From Candidatus Poseidoniales archaeon (lineage in GTDB: Archaea > Thermoplasmatota > Poseidoniia > Poseidoniales > Thalassarchaeaceae): a stretch of DNA of 42,298 bases. The stretch is from positions 634-42,931 of the forward strand of contig DUDF01000017.1 in assembly GCA_012959435.1 (NCBI GenBank), given 5' to 3'. Of this stretch, positions 9,580-19,598 are shown in pieces; position 1 is the stretch's first letter, and each line of letters starts with the position of its first letter. Made by a program: the position numbers and the translations under genes. Under the pieces are notes generated by a model. The model did no database searches and was not told where the DNA came from. It saw only the letters and a program-made list of their open reading frames with translations.

Positions 9580-10197
9580 ATGGTAAGTGATGAAGAACGC
9601 CTAACAGTCGTCAACGTAGTCGCCTCAACAAGGGTGGCAGAAGAATTGAATCTACCGGACATAGCAATTCAACTGAATTGTGAATATGAGCCGGAACAGT
9701 TTCCCGGTGTAGTATACCGTGTAGTAGATCCAAAGTTAGCGATTCTAATGTTCCGCTCTGGACGCGCAGTTTGTACTGGTGGAAAGAACAAGGCCAACAT
9801 TCACACAGGCATAGAGCGCATGATTAACGATCTTCGCGGTGCAGGTATTGAGACATGGGACAAAGAAGATGTTGAAATCGAAGTTCAAAACATGGTTGCA
9901 ACCTACGCCCTACACTACCCTGAAGATTACGATGGTTTTGACAAGTGGGAACCAGAAAAGGCACTCGCAGGAGAACCTCGCAAATTGAATCTAAACAATT
10001 TGACATTCCACCTTCCATTTGACAAGGTTGAGTACGAACCAGAACAATTCCCAGGTCTAATTTACCGACTTGATTACCCTAAGGTTGTCTGTTTGATTTT
10101 CGGTAGTGGCAAGATGGTGATTACCGGAGCCCGTCACAAGGACGAAATTCTTGAAGCAGTTCAAATTATTCAAGATGAACTGGCTGACCTACTTTGA
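9580..10197 (+). CDS. tbp: TATA-box-binding protein (TBP)
   Basis: Two saddle repeats: CEYEPEQFPGVVYRVVDPKLAILMFRSGRAVCTGGK and VEYEPEQFPGLIYRLDYPKVVCLIFGSGKMVITGA; ORF also open from GTG 9568. Confidence 0.97.
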   Translation: MVSDEERLTVVNVVASTRVAEELNLPDIAIQLNCEYEPEQFPGVVYRVVDPKLAILMFRSGRAVCTGGKNKANIHTGIERMINDLRGAGIETWDKEDVEIEVQNMVATYALHYPEDYDGFDKWEPEKALAGEPRKLNLNNLTFHLPFDKVEYEPEQFPGLIYRLDYPKVVCLIFGSGKMVITGARHKDEILEAVQIIQDELADLL

Positions 10198-10269
10198 GTT
10201 TCAAATTGGTTCAAGGTTCTGCGATGACACAAGGGTCTTGCTGATAACATAAAACCTACTCGGGTCTAT

Positions 10270-10671
10270 ATGGTGCAAACTTCTCTCTCTGATGCTCTCG
10301 GGGATATTGAAAACCCGAAAACCCACCTCGTTCTGGCGGAGTTTGTGAAATGGTTCCATAGTAGCATAGTCCTTTTCACAGCTATCGGTTGGATTCTACC
10401 TTGGTCACAGTCGTGGATACTCCTACTAATTTTGGTTCCAGTAATGAAATTTCATTGGGTTACCAATAACGGCATTTGTGCACTTACTACATTGGAACAT
10501 AAGTTACGAGGAAACCCCGGTGCAGGAACCACTGATCAAGTTGGATTTGTATTTCGTTTTGTATTTCTAATCTTAGGGAAATATACTCCCTCGCAAGAAA
10601 AAGTAAATAATTTTGCAGAATATTGTATGTACGTTGGATGGTTTATTGCAGCGTACCGACTATTCTTGTAA
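10270..10671 (+). CDS. Small membrane protein, possibly DUF2784-like (paralog 1)
   Basis: Hydrophobic segments; FHWVTNNGICALTTLEHKLRG resembles the Cys-P-L-T-x-x-E region of DUF2784; similar to the next ORF. Confidence 0.6.
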   Translation: MVQTSLSDALGDIENPKTHLVLAEFVKWFHSSIVLFTAIGWILPWSQSWILLLILVPVMKFHWVTNNGICALTTLEHKLRGNPGAGTTDQVGFVFRFVFLILGKYTPSQEKVNNFAEYCMYVGWFIAAYRLFL

Positions 10672-10684
10672 TGAAGTGATTTCG

Positions 10685-11041
10685 ATGAGGCCGATAGCGG
10701 CAAAGTTAGTGCGTATTCTTCATCTTCTAATTTTTATTTTCATAGCCATAGGATGGGCTCTTCCTTGGTGGCAAGTTTGGGTTATTCATGCCCCCTTCGT
10801 AATTTTCACTCGTATTCACTGGCGTCTAAATCAGCGCATCTGTATTTTCACTACTTGGGAGGTTCAACTCAAGGGTGAGGAACTTGTTGAGGAGCATGAG
10901 GAAGGATGGTTTGTCAAGGAGGTTTTTGAAAGTGTTACTGGCTGGCGCCCAAACACAATTTTCACTCGTCGGCTGATGGTGGTCTGGATGTACAGCGCAA
11001 TGGCGCTCAGTGTTGCAAGATTATGGCTATTTTCCGCCTAA
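10685..11041 (+). CDS. Small membrane protein, tandem paralog 2
   Basis: MRPIAAKLVRILHLLIFIFIAIGWALPWWQ...HWRLNQRICIFTTWEVQLKG aligns with the upstream protein; ORF open from 10613. Confidence 0.6.
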   Translation: MRPIAAKLVRILHLLIFIFIAIGWALPWWQVWVIHAPFVIFTRIHWRLNQRICIFTTWEVQLKGEELVEEHEEGWFVKEVFESVTGWRPNTIFTRRLMVVWMYSAMALSVARLWLFSA

Positions 11042-11108
11042 TAACTCATTTTTTCGCTGTATTGTTTGTATTCCGCATATTTCCAGTTGAACCCATCTGG
11101 GGGCATCA

Positions 11109-14100
11109 TTGATGAACACTAAACAGCCTGCCCATTACATGGGCAAAGAAAAGGTGCATGGTTTGCGGTTGAATTCTGCAATACTTTTAGTGCTGTTATT
11201 GTTGGCAAGTAATTTCACTAATTTCACCCAAAGTGAATCGCTACAGGATGATTTATCGCCCTCATCTTTCCTTGTATCTTCGAAATCCTCAGGAGGGGAT
11301 ATTGACGTTCCTTCATGGCGAGTTGGTGATAGTTGGGTATACGATGGATACTTCGATGTCGCTGCGTTAATTGCTAGTTCAGGTCAAAGTTCTAACATTC
11401 AGACCTTAACTGGTGACCTTGATATGTGGATTTCTGATATTGTCACTGTAACAACAGAAAACCAATCCACCCTAGCATACATCGTTCGCTCATCAGGACT
11501 TTTTGAGGCCAATGGTGTAAATCTTGGCGGATATAATGGAGATTTAGATGTCGACTATGATGGTACTGATTATGTCCGAGTTAGTGATCTTGCAACCATT
11601 TCAATGCAAATGAATTTGCTCGTAGAATTCTCTGCTTTTGCTGGTTTAATCAATATAGAGGTTGCAGATTTGCAGGTGGTTAATTCCTACAGCCCTCCAA
11701 GGGAAGATTATGATTTCCCACTAAGGGTTAGTGAGGCTTGGAGAAATAATTACACACAAACAACTGACTGGTCTGGCTCTTCGGATTATTTCACGCTCCC
11801 TGAAGATACATCATCCCACTCATCTAGCAATCATGCTGTTGTATCTCAAGGAAATCCAAATGTTGCTTATTCTGGATGTAGTAATTCATACAATGTCACA
11901 ACATTTGATGCATCAGGAATGAATGTGACATCATTCAGGTGGTGGTGTGCAAATGCGATGAATGATGCACATCGTCATTTCCAAGATGATATTGGGCTTG
12001 TAATTGATTTCAAGTTGAAATCATTCACCCCACAAACACGCCAAATAAATTTGGACGTAGAGTTGGAAACCCCTGCATGGATTTTAGATTCACCTCGTGG
12101 AGCGTGGGTGAATGTGACAAATCCCGCTGGTTTAGCAGTTTCAGGCCAAGCACTGCAGTGGAGATACGAAGCATCTGGCGTTACCCATTCTTTGACCACC
12201 GCAGCTAACGGCTCTGCTTTCATTGAATTCAATACGGGTAATGCAACTGACCCATCCCCCACTAATTTTGATTGGGCTAGCCACGGAATTATTGCTTGGG
12301 CCTCTGCTTCCAAGCAGGTGGGCGTGGATACTTTTACTCTAGATGATTCAATAATCACATTAGATTACAGGCCAAATGGCCAAGGAGTTTCTGTTGAGAG
12401 AACTAGAGATGGAACAACTGTAATTTTGAATCCAACGGTGGGTTACAACGCTGTACCAGGTGATTCAGTAATATTTTCAATACCGGTAGAAAATCTCGGT
12501 ATTTTAGCCGGTCCCGCTACAGAACTAATGGTGACGGGGCCTGACGGAACTACTAGCCGGTCATCAGTTTCCGAGATATCTGCTCTTGGTACTGTATGGG
12601 TACAGGCGTCTTGGATTGTCCCAGCCAATCAAGCGGTTGGAGTTGTGACGATTTCATTTGAAGTTGACCCAGATGGTTTGATGGTTGGTGACCAAAATCA
12701 ATCTAACAACATTGACACTTTTGATATGTTCATTGGTACTCTTCCAACAGCGGATTTAATTCAACCACCAGCAACAAAGACGTTGACAAACATCCACTTT
12801 GATGCAAGGAATAGTGTAGACCTAGATGGTGGTACCCCAGTATGTACTTTCGTGGTTGAAACATCAATAGCAACCAATGAAACATTCGAGGAAGAAGATT
12901 GTTTACTTGAGAACATGAGTTGGTCAGATGATGGTACATATCGTGTATGGCTCACGGTAACAGATGATGAGAATGATCAAGATTCAACTGTTGTTGATGT
13001 TGAAATCCTTAACCGTGCACCTTGGGTTAATGTCTCCACACAAAATAGTGTAATTTCAATTCCTGTTGAATCTTCGGTGATATTCTTTGCTACAGATTCA
13101 GGTGACCTTGATACTCTGAATAACGATGCACCGGTAGATTTCCTCTGGCAATTGCCTACACGTTCTGATGGCCAATCCTATGTTTGTGAAAGCGGAGTTC
13201 AAGTTTCACCTACCTGTGAGGTAACTCCTATGGAAGAAGGGATTTTCACAGCGGAAGTCATGGTTCAGGATGATGATGGTGCCGTTACAATGGCTGATTT
13301 CAATCTAGTTGTCACAAATATCGCTCCAACTGATGCAACAATGACCATGTGGGATGGGGATGTGGAAATGACTGATGATAGAATCCCTGCTATCTGGCAA
13401 GTAAATGAGGACCAAGTAGTCACTCTGAATGGAACAGTTCATGATTCCTTCAACGATATGGATAGTCTATCTTGGGGGTGGCAACCAGACCGCGACATTG
13501 ACCCAAATTGGTATGTTGAAACAATTGGAGAAACATCGGCCATTGATGTTAGTTGGAATGAAACAGGTACTCATGTAATCGCTATGGAAGTTCTAGATGA
13601 TGATGGCGAAAGCAGTAATGTTGTGAACGGTTGGGTTGAAGTGACAAATGTGCGCCCAGTAGTGCAGCAGTTCGGCAACCAAATGCCACTTGGCGAAGAC
13701 CGCGAGTTCTCATTGACGGGCACCTACAATGATACTCCATCAGATATTGATTCACTACAAGTTTGCTGGGATGTTGATTTTGAAATTGATTTAGATGACA
13801 ATGGAGATACAATGGATGATTGTGATTTTGTGGGGGCTGATATCACCTACCATTGGTCAACTGCTGGTGAGAAAATAATCCGTTTCCATGTTACTGATGA
13901 TAATGGTGATTCAGATAGTGCTTATGTCAATATTTCAGTAGTTAACTTGCGTCCTCAAGCAGCTGTATCAGTTGAGAAGGACAGCATCCTAGTTGGAGAG
14001 GAGTGGGTCGTTTGGACTAATGACACAACTGATTCAGTATCAGATATGGACCAATTAATTTACAGTTGGGATTTAGACATTTTTGTTGATGCAGATGACG

Positions 14101-14804
14101 ATGGCGACCCAACAAATGACTTAGACATGATTACTGCAAATGGAGAACCATTGCGTTATGCATTTGTAACTGAGGGTGTGAAGAACATTCGCCTCACCGT
14201 TTCTGACGAGAGTGCATCATCATCCGTTGATATTGTAGTGACCGTGGAACCCGACCCTGTTGGCGTATTGGGTTGGATTGATTCGAATACTGCCGGTGTA
14301 TCAAATGTGGTAGTTCTACTAGGATTAGTTCTCGTGGCTCTATTAGTAATTCTCGGTATTTCTATGACTAGGAAGAAAAGTGGAAGGTCAGATGAAGAAT
14401 GGCTTTTAGGTGGGCCAATTTATGATGAAACCTCCCCAACTACTGCACCACCGACTTATGCTTTTGAACCGGTACCAGAGGGCTCTCCTCCTGCTTTGAT
14501 GCAAGAAAGTCCGCCGGCCGTAGATGTTGGTGATACTGGTGCACAGGTTGGGCAGTTATTGACACCTGAACCTGTTTTGGAAGACCCACCAACCAAAACC
14601 GTGCAGGTTTTGGTCCCTGCCCTTTCTACAGACATTTCTGCGATAGACGATATTTTACTTGGTCAGACACAAACACCCCCAGTTCCTGCTACAGGGTTAC
14701 CGGAGGGATGGACAATGGAGCAGTGGAACCACTACGGTGCTCAATGGCTCATTGACAATGAAGCAACAACCGCCTCAACAGATACCTTAGATTGGGATTT
14801 ATGA
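11109..14804 (+). CDS. Large surface protein with PKD/CARDB-like repeats, C-terminal TM and Pro-rich cytoplasmic tail
   Basis: Signal peptide; repeated 'DDDG...' PKD-like modules; TM VVVLLGLVLVALLVILGISM; tail ends LPEGWTMEQWNHYGAQWLIDNE. Confidence 0.85.
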   Translation: MMNTKQPAHYMGKEKVHGLRLNSAILLVLLLLASNFTNFTQSESLQDDLSPSSFLVSSKSSGGDIDVPSWRVGDSWVYDGYFDVAALIASSGQSSNIQTLTGDLDMWISDIVTVTTENQSTLAYIVRSSGLFEANGVNLGGYNGDLDVDYDGTDYVRVSDLATISMQMNLLVEFSAFAGLINIEVADLQVVNSYSPPREDYDFPLRVSEAWRNNYTQTTDWSGSSDYFTLPEDTSSHSSSNHAVVSQGNPNVAYSGCSNSYNVTTFDASGMNVTSFRWWCANAMNDAHRHFQDDIGLVIDFKLKSFTPQTRQINLDVELETPAWILDSPRGAWVNVTNPAGLAVSGQALQWRYEASGVTHSLTTAANGSAFIEFNTGNATDPSPTNFDWASHGIIAWASASKQVGVDTFTLDDSIITLDYRPNGQGVSVERTRDGTTVILNPTVGYNAVPGDSVIFSIPVENLGILAGPATELMVTGPDGTTSRSSVSEISALGTVWVQASWIVPANQAVGVVTISFEVDPDGLMVGDQNQSNNIDTFDMFIGTLPTADLIQPPATKTLTNIHFDARNSVDLDGGTPVCTFVVETSIATNETFEEEDCLLENMSWSDDGTYRVWLTVTDDENDQDSTVVDVEILNRAPWVNVSTQNSVISIPVESSVIFFATDSGDLDTLNNDAPVDFLWQLPTRSDGQSYVCESGVQVSPTCEVTPMEEGIFTAEVMVQDDDGAVTMADFNLVVTNIAPTDATMTMWDGDVEMTDDRIPAIWQVNEDQVVTLNGTVHDSFNDMDSLSWGWQPDRDIDPNWYVETIGETSAIDVSWNETGTHVIAMEVLDDDGESSNVVNGWVEVTNVRPVVQQFGNQMPLGEDREFSLTGTYNDTPSDIDSLQVCWDVDFEIDLDDNGDTMDDCDFVGADITYHWSTAGEKIIRFHVTDDNGDSDSAYVNISVVNLRPQAAVSVEKDSILVGEEWVVWTNDTTDSVSDMDQLIYSWDLDIFVDADDDGDPTNDLDMITANGEPLRYAFVTEGVKNIRLTVSDESASSSVDIVVTVEPDPVGVLGWIDSNTAGVSNVVVLLGLVLVALLVILGISMTRKKSGRSDEEWLLGGPIYDETSPTTAPPTYAFEPVPEGSPPALMQESPPAVDVGDTGAQVGQLLTPEPVLEDPPTKTVQVLVPALSTDISAIDDILLGQTQTPPVPATGLPEGWTMEQWNHYGAQWLIDNEATTASTDTLDWDL

Positions 14805-14833
14805 GTTATTTATGCCCTTGATTCTTTAGCGCA

Positions 14834-17800
14834 TTGTTGATGAAGGCAGAGCAGTCTGCCCAATACATGAGCAATGCGCGAGTGGCCACCTATCGTCGGC
14901 CGGAATCCTTTGCAATGTCTTTGATAATGTGTTTCCTTATTGTTTTAGGAACTTGGTCAGTATCGTTAACTATTGAGCCAATAGCACCGATGTCAATTGA
15001 TCAAGAACAAACCTCATCAGCGAGCGAAAAGATGTCTGAAGGAGATGTCGATGTAGATATTTTACACGTGGGTGATAGATGGGTGTATGATGGCTTCTTT
15101 GATGTTGCAGAGATGATTACTAACGCTGGGGTTGAAACCGATGCTGAAGCACTAACAGGTGAATTAGAAATGTGGGTTGATGAAGTAAAATCTAACTTCG
15201 GTAGCAGTGATGGAATTAATCCCTCTAACGACCATTCTACAATTGGATATCGGATAAAATCTGCAGGTGCCTTCATTACAGAAAATGTGACTTTGACGGG
15301 AACCCTTGGTGATATCACGATTGATTACGATGCTACTGATTTAGTCCGTGCTAGTGATTTAGCCGTGTACGAGACTGTTACACACATGCATGTGAAATTT
15401 TGGATTACAGACACATCATTCATTGATGTGGCTGATGTGACGACTACTCATACATACTACGAACATGTAGAGGTCTACGATTTCCCCCTACGAGTTGGTG
15501 AAAGATGGACTAACGATTTTATTGATGTGGAAATGTGGGGGGGAAGTTCAAACTTTTTCACAATTCCAACTGATGAAACTCTGAACATTGAAACCAATCA
15601 TTCTGTAGTAAGTGTTGGAAACCCAAATGTGCCTTATTCAGGTTGTGATAATTCCTACAATGTATCGACTTTTGATGAGAATAATTCAGTTTCCGAATTC
15701 CGATGGTGGTGCCCTGCCGCCAAAGGAGATGCTTGGAGGCATTACAGAGATGGAATGGGAATTTATGTTGATTTTATTCTCAAAGACTTCCAGCCAGCAG
15801 GTTCGCCAATTGACATGGAAGTTGAGTTGGAATATCCAATATGGGCGCTAAATATGCAACTTGGCGTGTGGGTAAATATTACGGATTCAAGTGGCGCACC
15901 TGTTTCAGGTTATCCATTCGTTCTACGTTATGAATATGAAAATTTGTGGGTTGAACTCACAACAGATTCTAGCGGAGTCGCATATTATTCACTAAATACT
16001 AGCGACCCAGTCGACGATACCCCTTCAAATCACGATTACGCAAGTCATGGCATAGTTGCCTTTGACCCAGTAAATGAGTATGTGGGGGTTGACACACTCA
16101 CTTTAGACAATGAGTTGGTGGATTTGGATTATCGGCCGCGGCCAGGTGGTATCTCTGTTTCAAGAGACCGCGGAAATGATAGCATGACTCTGAATCCTGT
16201 GTATGGATTCAATGCTATTCCAGGCGATGTTTTACACTTCACAATTCCAATTGAGAATAAGGGTACCAATGGTGGGCCGGCAACTGAGTTGGAGATGGTC
16301 ACCCCGGATAGTACTACAGAACGTGGTACAATTGCTGCTCTACCCCCTGTGGGCGAGGATACACTCTCATTTTCTTGGACAGTCCCCATATCTCAAACAC
16401 TAGGAAATGTTGCTTTCACCTTTGAGGTAGATCCTGATAACCAAATGACAAATGACGTCAATCAGAGTAATGATATGGCAACTTTTGGAATTTTCATTGG
16501 TAGCATTCCTGTTGTTGGGTTGGCAGTTGTGGAGCCGACAACAACTTCCACAGAAGTTTTGTTAGATGGAACTGGCAGTACTGATGCAGATGGTGGTACA
16601 CTACATTGCACATTTAGGGTAGAAGTTAATGAAGATAAATTCAAGACTTTTGAGGAACCAGATTGTTTGATGCTGGTGAACTGGACAGATGACGGTATTT
16701 TCCAGATAGACCTAACTATCTCAGATGAAGAAAACGACAACGACCAAACTTCAATGACTATTGAAATCTTGAATCGGCCCGGATGGATTAATATCACATC
16801 CCCAGAAACTGGTATTCTCTCTGAAACTAGTATCACTTTCAACGCCTTTGACAGCGGTGACCAAGATACGCTTGAAGAAAGTGCACCTCTTACTTTGTTG
16901 TGGGACCCGCCTAAGCGTTCTGACGGGGTTGCTTACGCTTGTGATGAAGGGCCTATCACAATGCTTTGCACAGTTACTCCTGTAGAGGAGGGTGAGTTCA
17001 TAATGGAAGTACATGGGACTGATGATGATGGTGCTGTTACAACTGCTCAGTTTTCCCTTCAAGTTGGCAATATCGCACCGCGTGATCCTGTGATGTCATT
17101 ATCCGGCGGGTCTGCGGATAACACTGAACCAGCTCCAGCAATTTGGCAAGTTGATGAAGACCAACAGGTGACTTTGATTGGCAATGGTGTCGATACCATG
17201 AATGACCAAAGTGCCCTCACTTGGAATTGGAATCCAAGCAGTAACAATAATGCTACATGGGTTGAATCAACTGTAGGTAGTAATTCAGAGGTTGAAGTGC
17301 TTTGGACTGAATCAGGAAGTCACACAATCAATTTACAAATTGTAGATGATGATGGTTTGAGCAGTGACATGATTTTAGGTTATGTAATGGTAAACAATGT
17401 ACCGCCCACATCTGAGCCATTCAGCGCCCAATTCCCAGTAGGTGAAGACCGTTTGTTTGAACTAACAGGATTTTACTCTGATACTCCATCTGATGTTGAT
17501 AGCCTACAAGTTTGTTGGGATATCGACCTTGAAAATGATGCAGACGATAATCTAGTCAACTATGATGACTGTGATTACATTGGTGATACTATCATCCATT
17601 CATGGCCAGAAGCAGGCGTCTATACAATCAGATTCCATGTAACTGATGATGATGGTGATGTGGCTGAATCATTAGTTGATGTGAACGTGGTAAATCTGCG
17701 CCCTAAAGCAGCATTAGAGGCTGAGAAAACTACTGTTGTGGTTGGTGAGGAAGTAGTCATCTGGACTACGGAGACAAGCGACACAATATCTGATTTGAGC

Positions 17801-18208
17801 CTCCTGATGTTTAGTTGGGATTTGGATACTGATACTGATTCTAATGGCGATGGTGACCCAGCCAATGACATGGACACTTTCACTCCTAGGACAAGCCCAC
17901 TACGCCACACTTTTGATACTCCAGGAGAGAAGCACATACGCCTGACAGTTACTGATGAGGACCAAAGTTCAACAAAGGACATCACAATCTATGTGATTGA
18001 AGATAAGTCCGGATTCCTTGGTATGATGGGTGAAACTGCTGGGTTCAGTAATATGTTGATTGTATTAATCATCATAATTGGAGCAATAGTCGCTGTCGGT
18101 GTGACTATGGCGAAAAAAGGTGGCGGAGATGAAATGGGATTCTTTGAAGCAGATACATCGCTAGAAGATGCTACAGAAACAGATTCCGCAGAATTAGAAG
18201 AAGAATGA
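14834..18208 (+). CDS. Large surface protein, tandem paralog of the upstream gene, C-terminal TM and short acidic tail
   Basis: Co-linear similarity to 11109..14804 (e.g. VGDRWVYDGFFDVAEMI, CWDIDLENDADDN, RFHVTDDDGD); TM MLIVLIIIIGAIVAVGVTM. Confidence 0.85.
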   Translation: MLMKAEQSAQYMSNARVATYRRPESFAMSLIMCFLIVLGTWSVSLTIEPIAPMSIDQEQTSSASEKMSEGDVDVDILHVGDRWVYDGFFDVAEMITNAGVETDAEALTGELEMWVDEVKSNFGSSDGINPSNDHSTIGYRIKSAGAFITENVTLTGTLGDITIDYDATDLVRASDLAVYETVTHMHVKFWITDTSFIDVADVTTTHTYYEHVEVYDFPLRVGERWTNDFIDVEMWGGSSNFFTIPTDETLNIETNHSVVSVGNPNVPYSGCDNSYNVSTFDENNSVSEFRWWCPAAKGDAWRHYRDGMGIYVDFILKDFQPAGSPIDMEVELEYPIWALNMQLGVWVNITDSSGAPVSGYPFVLRYEYENLWVELTTDSSGVAYYSLNTSDPVDDTPSNHDYASHGIVAFDPVNEYVGVDTLTLDNELVDLDYRPRPGGISVSRDRGNDSMTLNPVYGFNAIPGDVLHFTIPIENKGTNGGPATELEMVTPDSTTERGTIAALPPVGEDTLSFSWTVPISQTLGNVAFTFEVDPDNQMTNDVNQSNDMATFGIFIGSIPVVGLAVVEPTTTSTEVLLDGTGSTDADGGTLHCTFRVEVNEDKFKTFEEPDCLMLVNWTDDGIFQIDLTISDEENDNDQTSMTIEILNRPGWINITSPETGILSETSITFNAFDSGDQDTLEESAPLTLLWDPPKRSDGVAYACDEGPITMLCTVTPVEEGEFIMEVHGTDDDGAVTTAQFSLQVGNIAPRDPVMSLSGGSADNTEPAPAIWQVDEDQQVTLIGNGVDTMNDQSALTWNWNPSSNNNATWVESTVGSNSEVEVLWTESGSHTINLQIVDDDGLSSDMILGYVMVNNVPPTSEPFSAQFPVGEDRLFELTGFYSDTPSDVDSLQVCWDIDLENDADDNLVNYDDCDYIGDTIIHSWPEAGVYTIRFHVTDDDGDVAESLVDVNVVNLRPKAALEAEKTTVVVGEEVVIWTTETSDTISDLSLLMFSWDLDTDTDSNGDGDPANDMDTFTPRTSPLRHTFDTPGEKHIRLTVTDEDQSSTKDITIYVIEDKSGFLGMMGETAGFSNMLIVLIIIIGAIVAVGVTMAKKGGGDEMGFFEADTSLEDATETDSAELEEE

Positions 18209-18238
18209 AAACCATTCTTCAACGCTATGATTTTGCAT

Positions 18239-18253
18239 CACCCTCAAAGGGTG
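18239..18253. other. Small hairpin between the surface protein gene and the sepF-like gene
   Basis: CACCCT-CAA-AGGGTG, 6-bp perfect stem. Confidence 0.35.
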
Positions 18254-18285
18254 TGAGTCTGGAGCGATAGGGGAAGCAACCGGAT

Positions 18286-18774
18286 TTGGTGATAGGATTG
18301 TCAAACATTTACTCATTTTTTGGCTTGCCCGACCCTAATGAGGGTGAGTCAGCTGCAAATGAAGCGACACATTCTGAAATTGAAGAAACATCGAGTATGA
18401 AGACATCTGAAGTTGAGGTTATCACGGGTGGAAAGTTTCACGATTTAGGTGAAAAAAAGTGGCAATTATGGACACATAGCAAATTACGAAGAGCCAATCG
18501 AGCGATTCGTTATATTCAGCCCGATGATTTACATCGCCTTCCTGTACACGGTATTTCTCAACGCTTGGTTTCAGGTGATATGGTTGTGGTAGATTTACGA
18601 GACCTCAAACACATGACTGCTCAACAAGATGCTTGCAGGCGAGAACTTGGGGGGATGTCAGAACGGCTTGGGGCTGCTGTGTTTGCCCTTGATAGCACTG
18701 AAACATTGCTGCTAGTGCCGGGTGCTGGCTCCATTGTTGACACTACTTCACATCACCTTGGCATCAATGATTGA
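18286..18774 (+). CDS. SepF-like cell division protein
   Basis: RAIRYIQPDDLHRLP..GISQRLVSGDMVVVDLRDLKHM...GMSERLGAAVFALDSTETLLLVPG fits the SepF core; N-terminal hydrophobic stretch LSNIYSFFGL. Confidence 0.7.
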   Translation: MVIGLSNIYSFFGLPDPNEGESAANEATHSEIEETSSMKTSEVEVITGGKFHDLGEKKWQLWTHSKLRRANRAIRYIQPDDLHRLPVHGISQRLVSGDMVVVDLRDLKHMTAQQDACRRELGGMSERLGAAVFALDSTETLLLVPGAGSIVDTTSHHLGIND

Positions 18775-18777
18775 TTA

Positions 18778-18996
18778 CTATTTTTGGTTGAACCAGTGGT
18801 TAAGGTCACCGGATTCAACTTCTTTCAGGGCATAATCGGTGTAATCTCTGTAAGCGAGCCACTTTGCTAGCCCCTCAGGGTCGTCAGCAGATTGAGTCTT
18901 TTTGGCAATGGTTTCATCAGCATATTCAATACAACGGCGGAGGAAATCTGCAACAGCATTTTTTTTCTGTTGTTCATTCAGTTCTTCATCACTCAT
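18778..18996 (-). CDS. Hypothetical small protein (72 aa), translationally coupled to the upstream acyltransferase
   Basis: Short ORF sharing a TAATG overlap with the acetyltransferase stop. Confidence 0.5.
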   Translation of the reverse strand: MSDEELNEQQKKNAVADFLRRCIEYADETIAKKTQSADDPEGLAKWLAYRDYTDYALKEVESGDLNHWFNQK

Positions 18997-19544
18997 TAAT
19001 TCTCATCTCCTTCAATTTTTATCCTACTTGCCTCGTATTCATCTCTATTCATCATGAAACGTGCAGGGTTTCCAGCCCAAACTTGACCGGATGGTACATC
19101 CTTTGTAGCAACTGATCCGGCGGCTATAACTGCTTTTTCACCGATTGTAATTCCTGGTAACAGGGTTGCCCCTCCACCAATAACTGCGCCATCTTTGACA
19201 ATTACTGGAAGCCACTTTCTGCGGTCTTGACTTGGCGGGTGTCGGTCGTTTAGAAGAGTTGCATTTGGGCCGACAAAAACATCATCACCCAATTCACAGA
19301 TGGATGCAACATATACCCCACCTTGAACTCTGACACGGTCACCAAGTATCGCATCACTTCCGACATGGGCTAGGGCACCAACTGAACAGTCAGAGCCTAT
19401 AACTGCTCCATTTCCAACATGGCAAGGACCCCATGCTACTGAACCGTTTCCTAGGTCATGCCGTTTACCGCTCAACTCCTCGTTGTCCAAACTCACACCA
19501 TCACCTAACTCGCTGCTCGCAGTTACTTGATTCAAGCATTGCAT
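18996..19544 (-). CDS. Left-handed beta-helix (hexapeptide repeat) acyltransferase
   Basis: Hexapeptide repeats: GNGAVIGSDCSVGALAHVGSDAILGDRVRVQGG, VKDGAVIGGGATLLPGITIGEKAVIAAGSVATKDVPSGQVWAGNPAR. Confidence 0.88.
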   Translation of the reverse strand: MQCLNQVTASSELGDGVSLDNEELSGKRHDLGNGSVAWGPCHVGNGAVIGSDCSVGALAHVGSDAILGDRVRVQGGVYVASICELGDDVFVGPNATLLNDRHPPSQDRRKWLPVIVKDGAVIGGGATLLPGITIGEKAVIAAGSVATKDVPSGQVWAGNPARFMMNRDEYEASRIKIEGDEN

Positions 19545-19598
19545 TTGAACAATTTGGATGAAGTCACCGTTTTGTAAGGTCTAATTCTAGAGACAACC

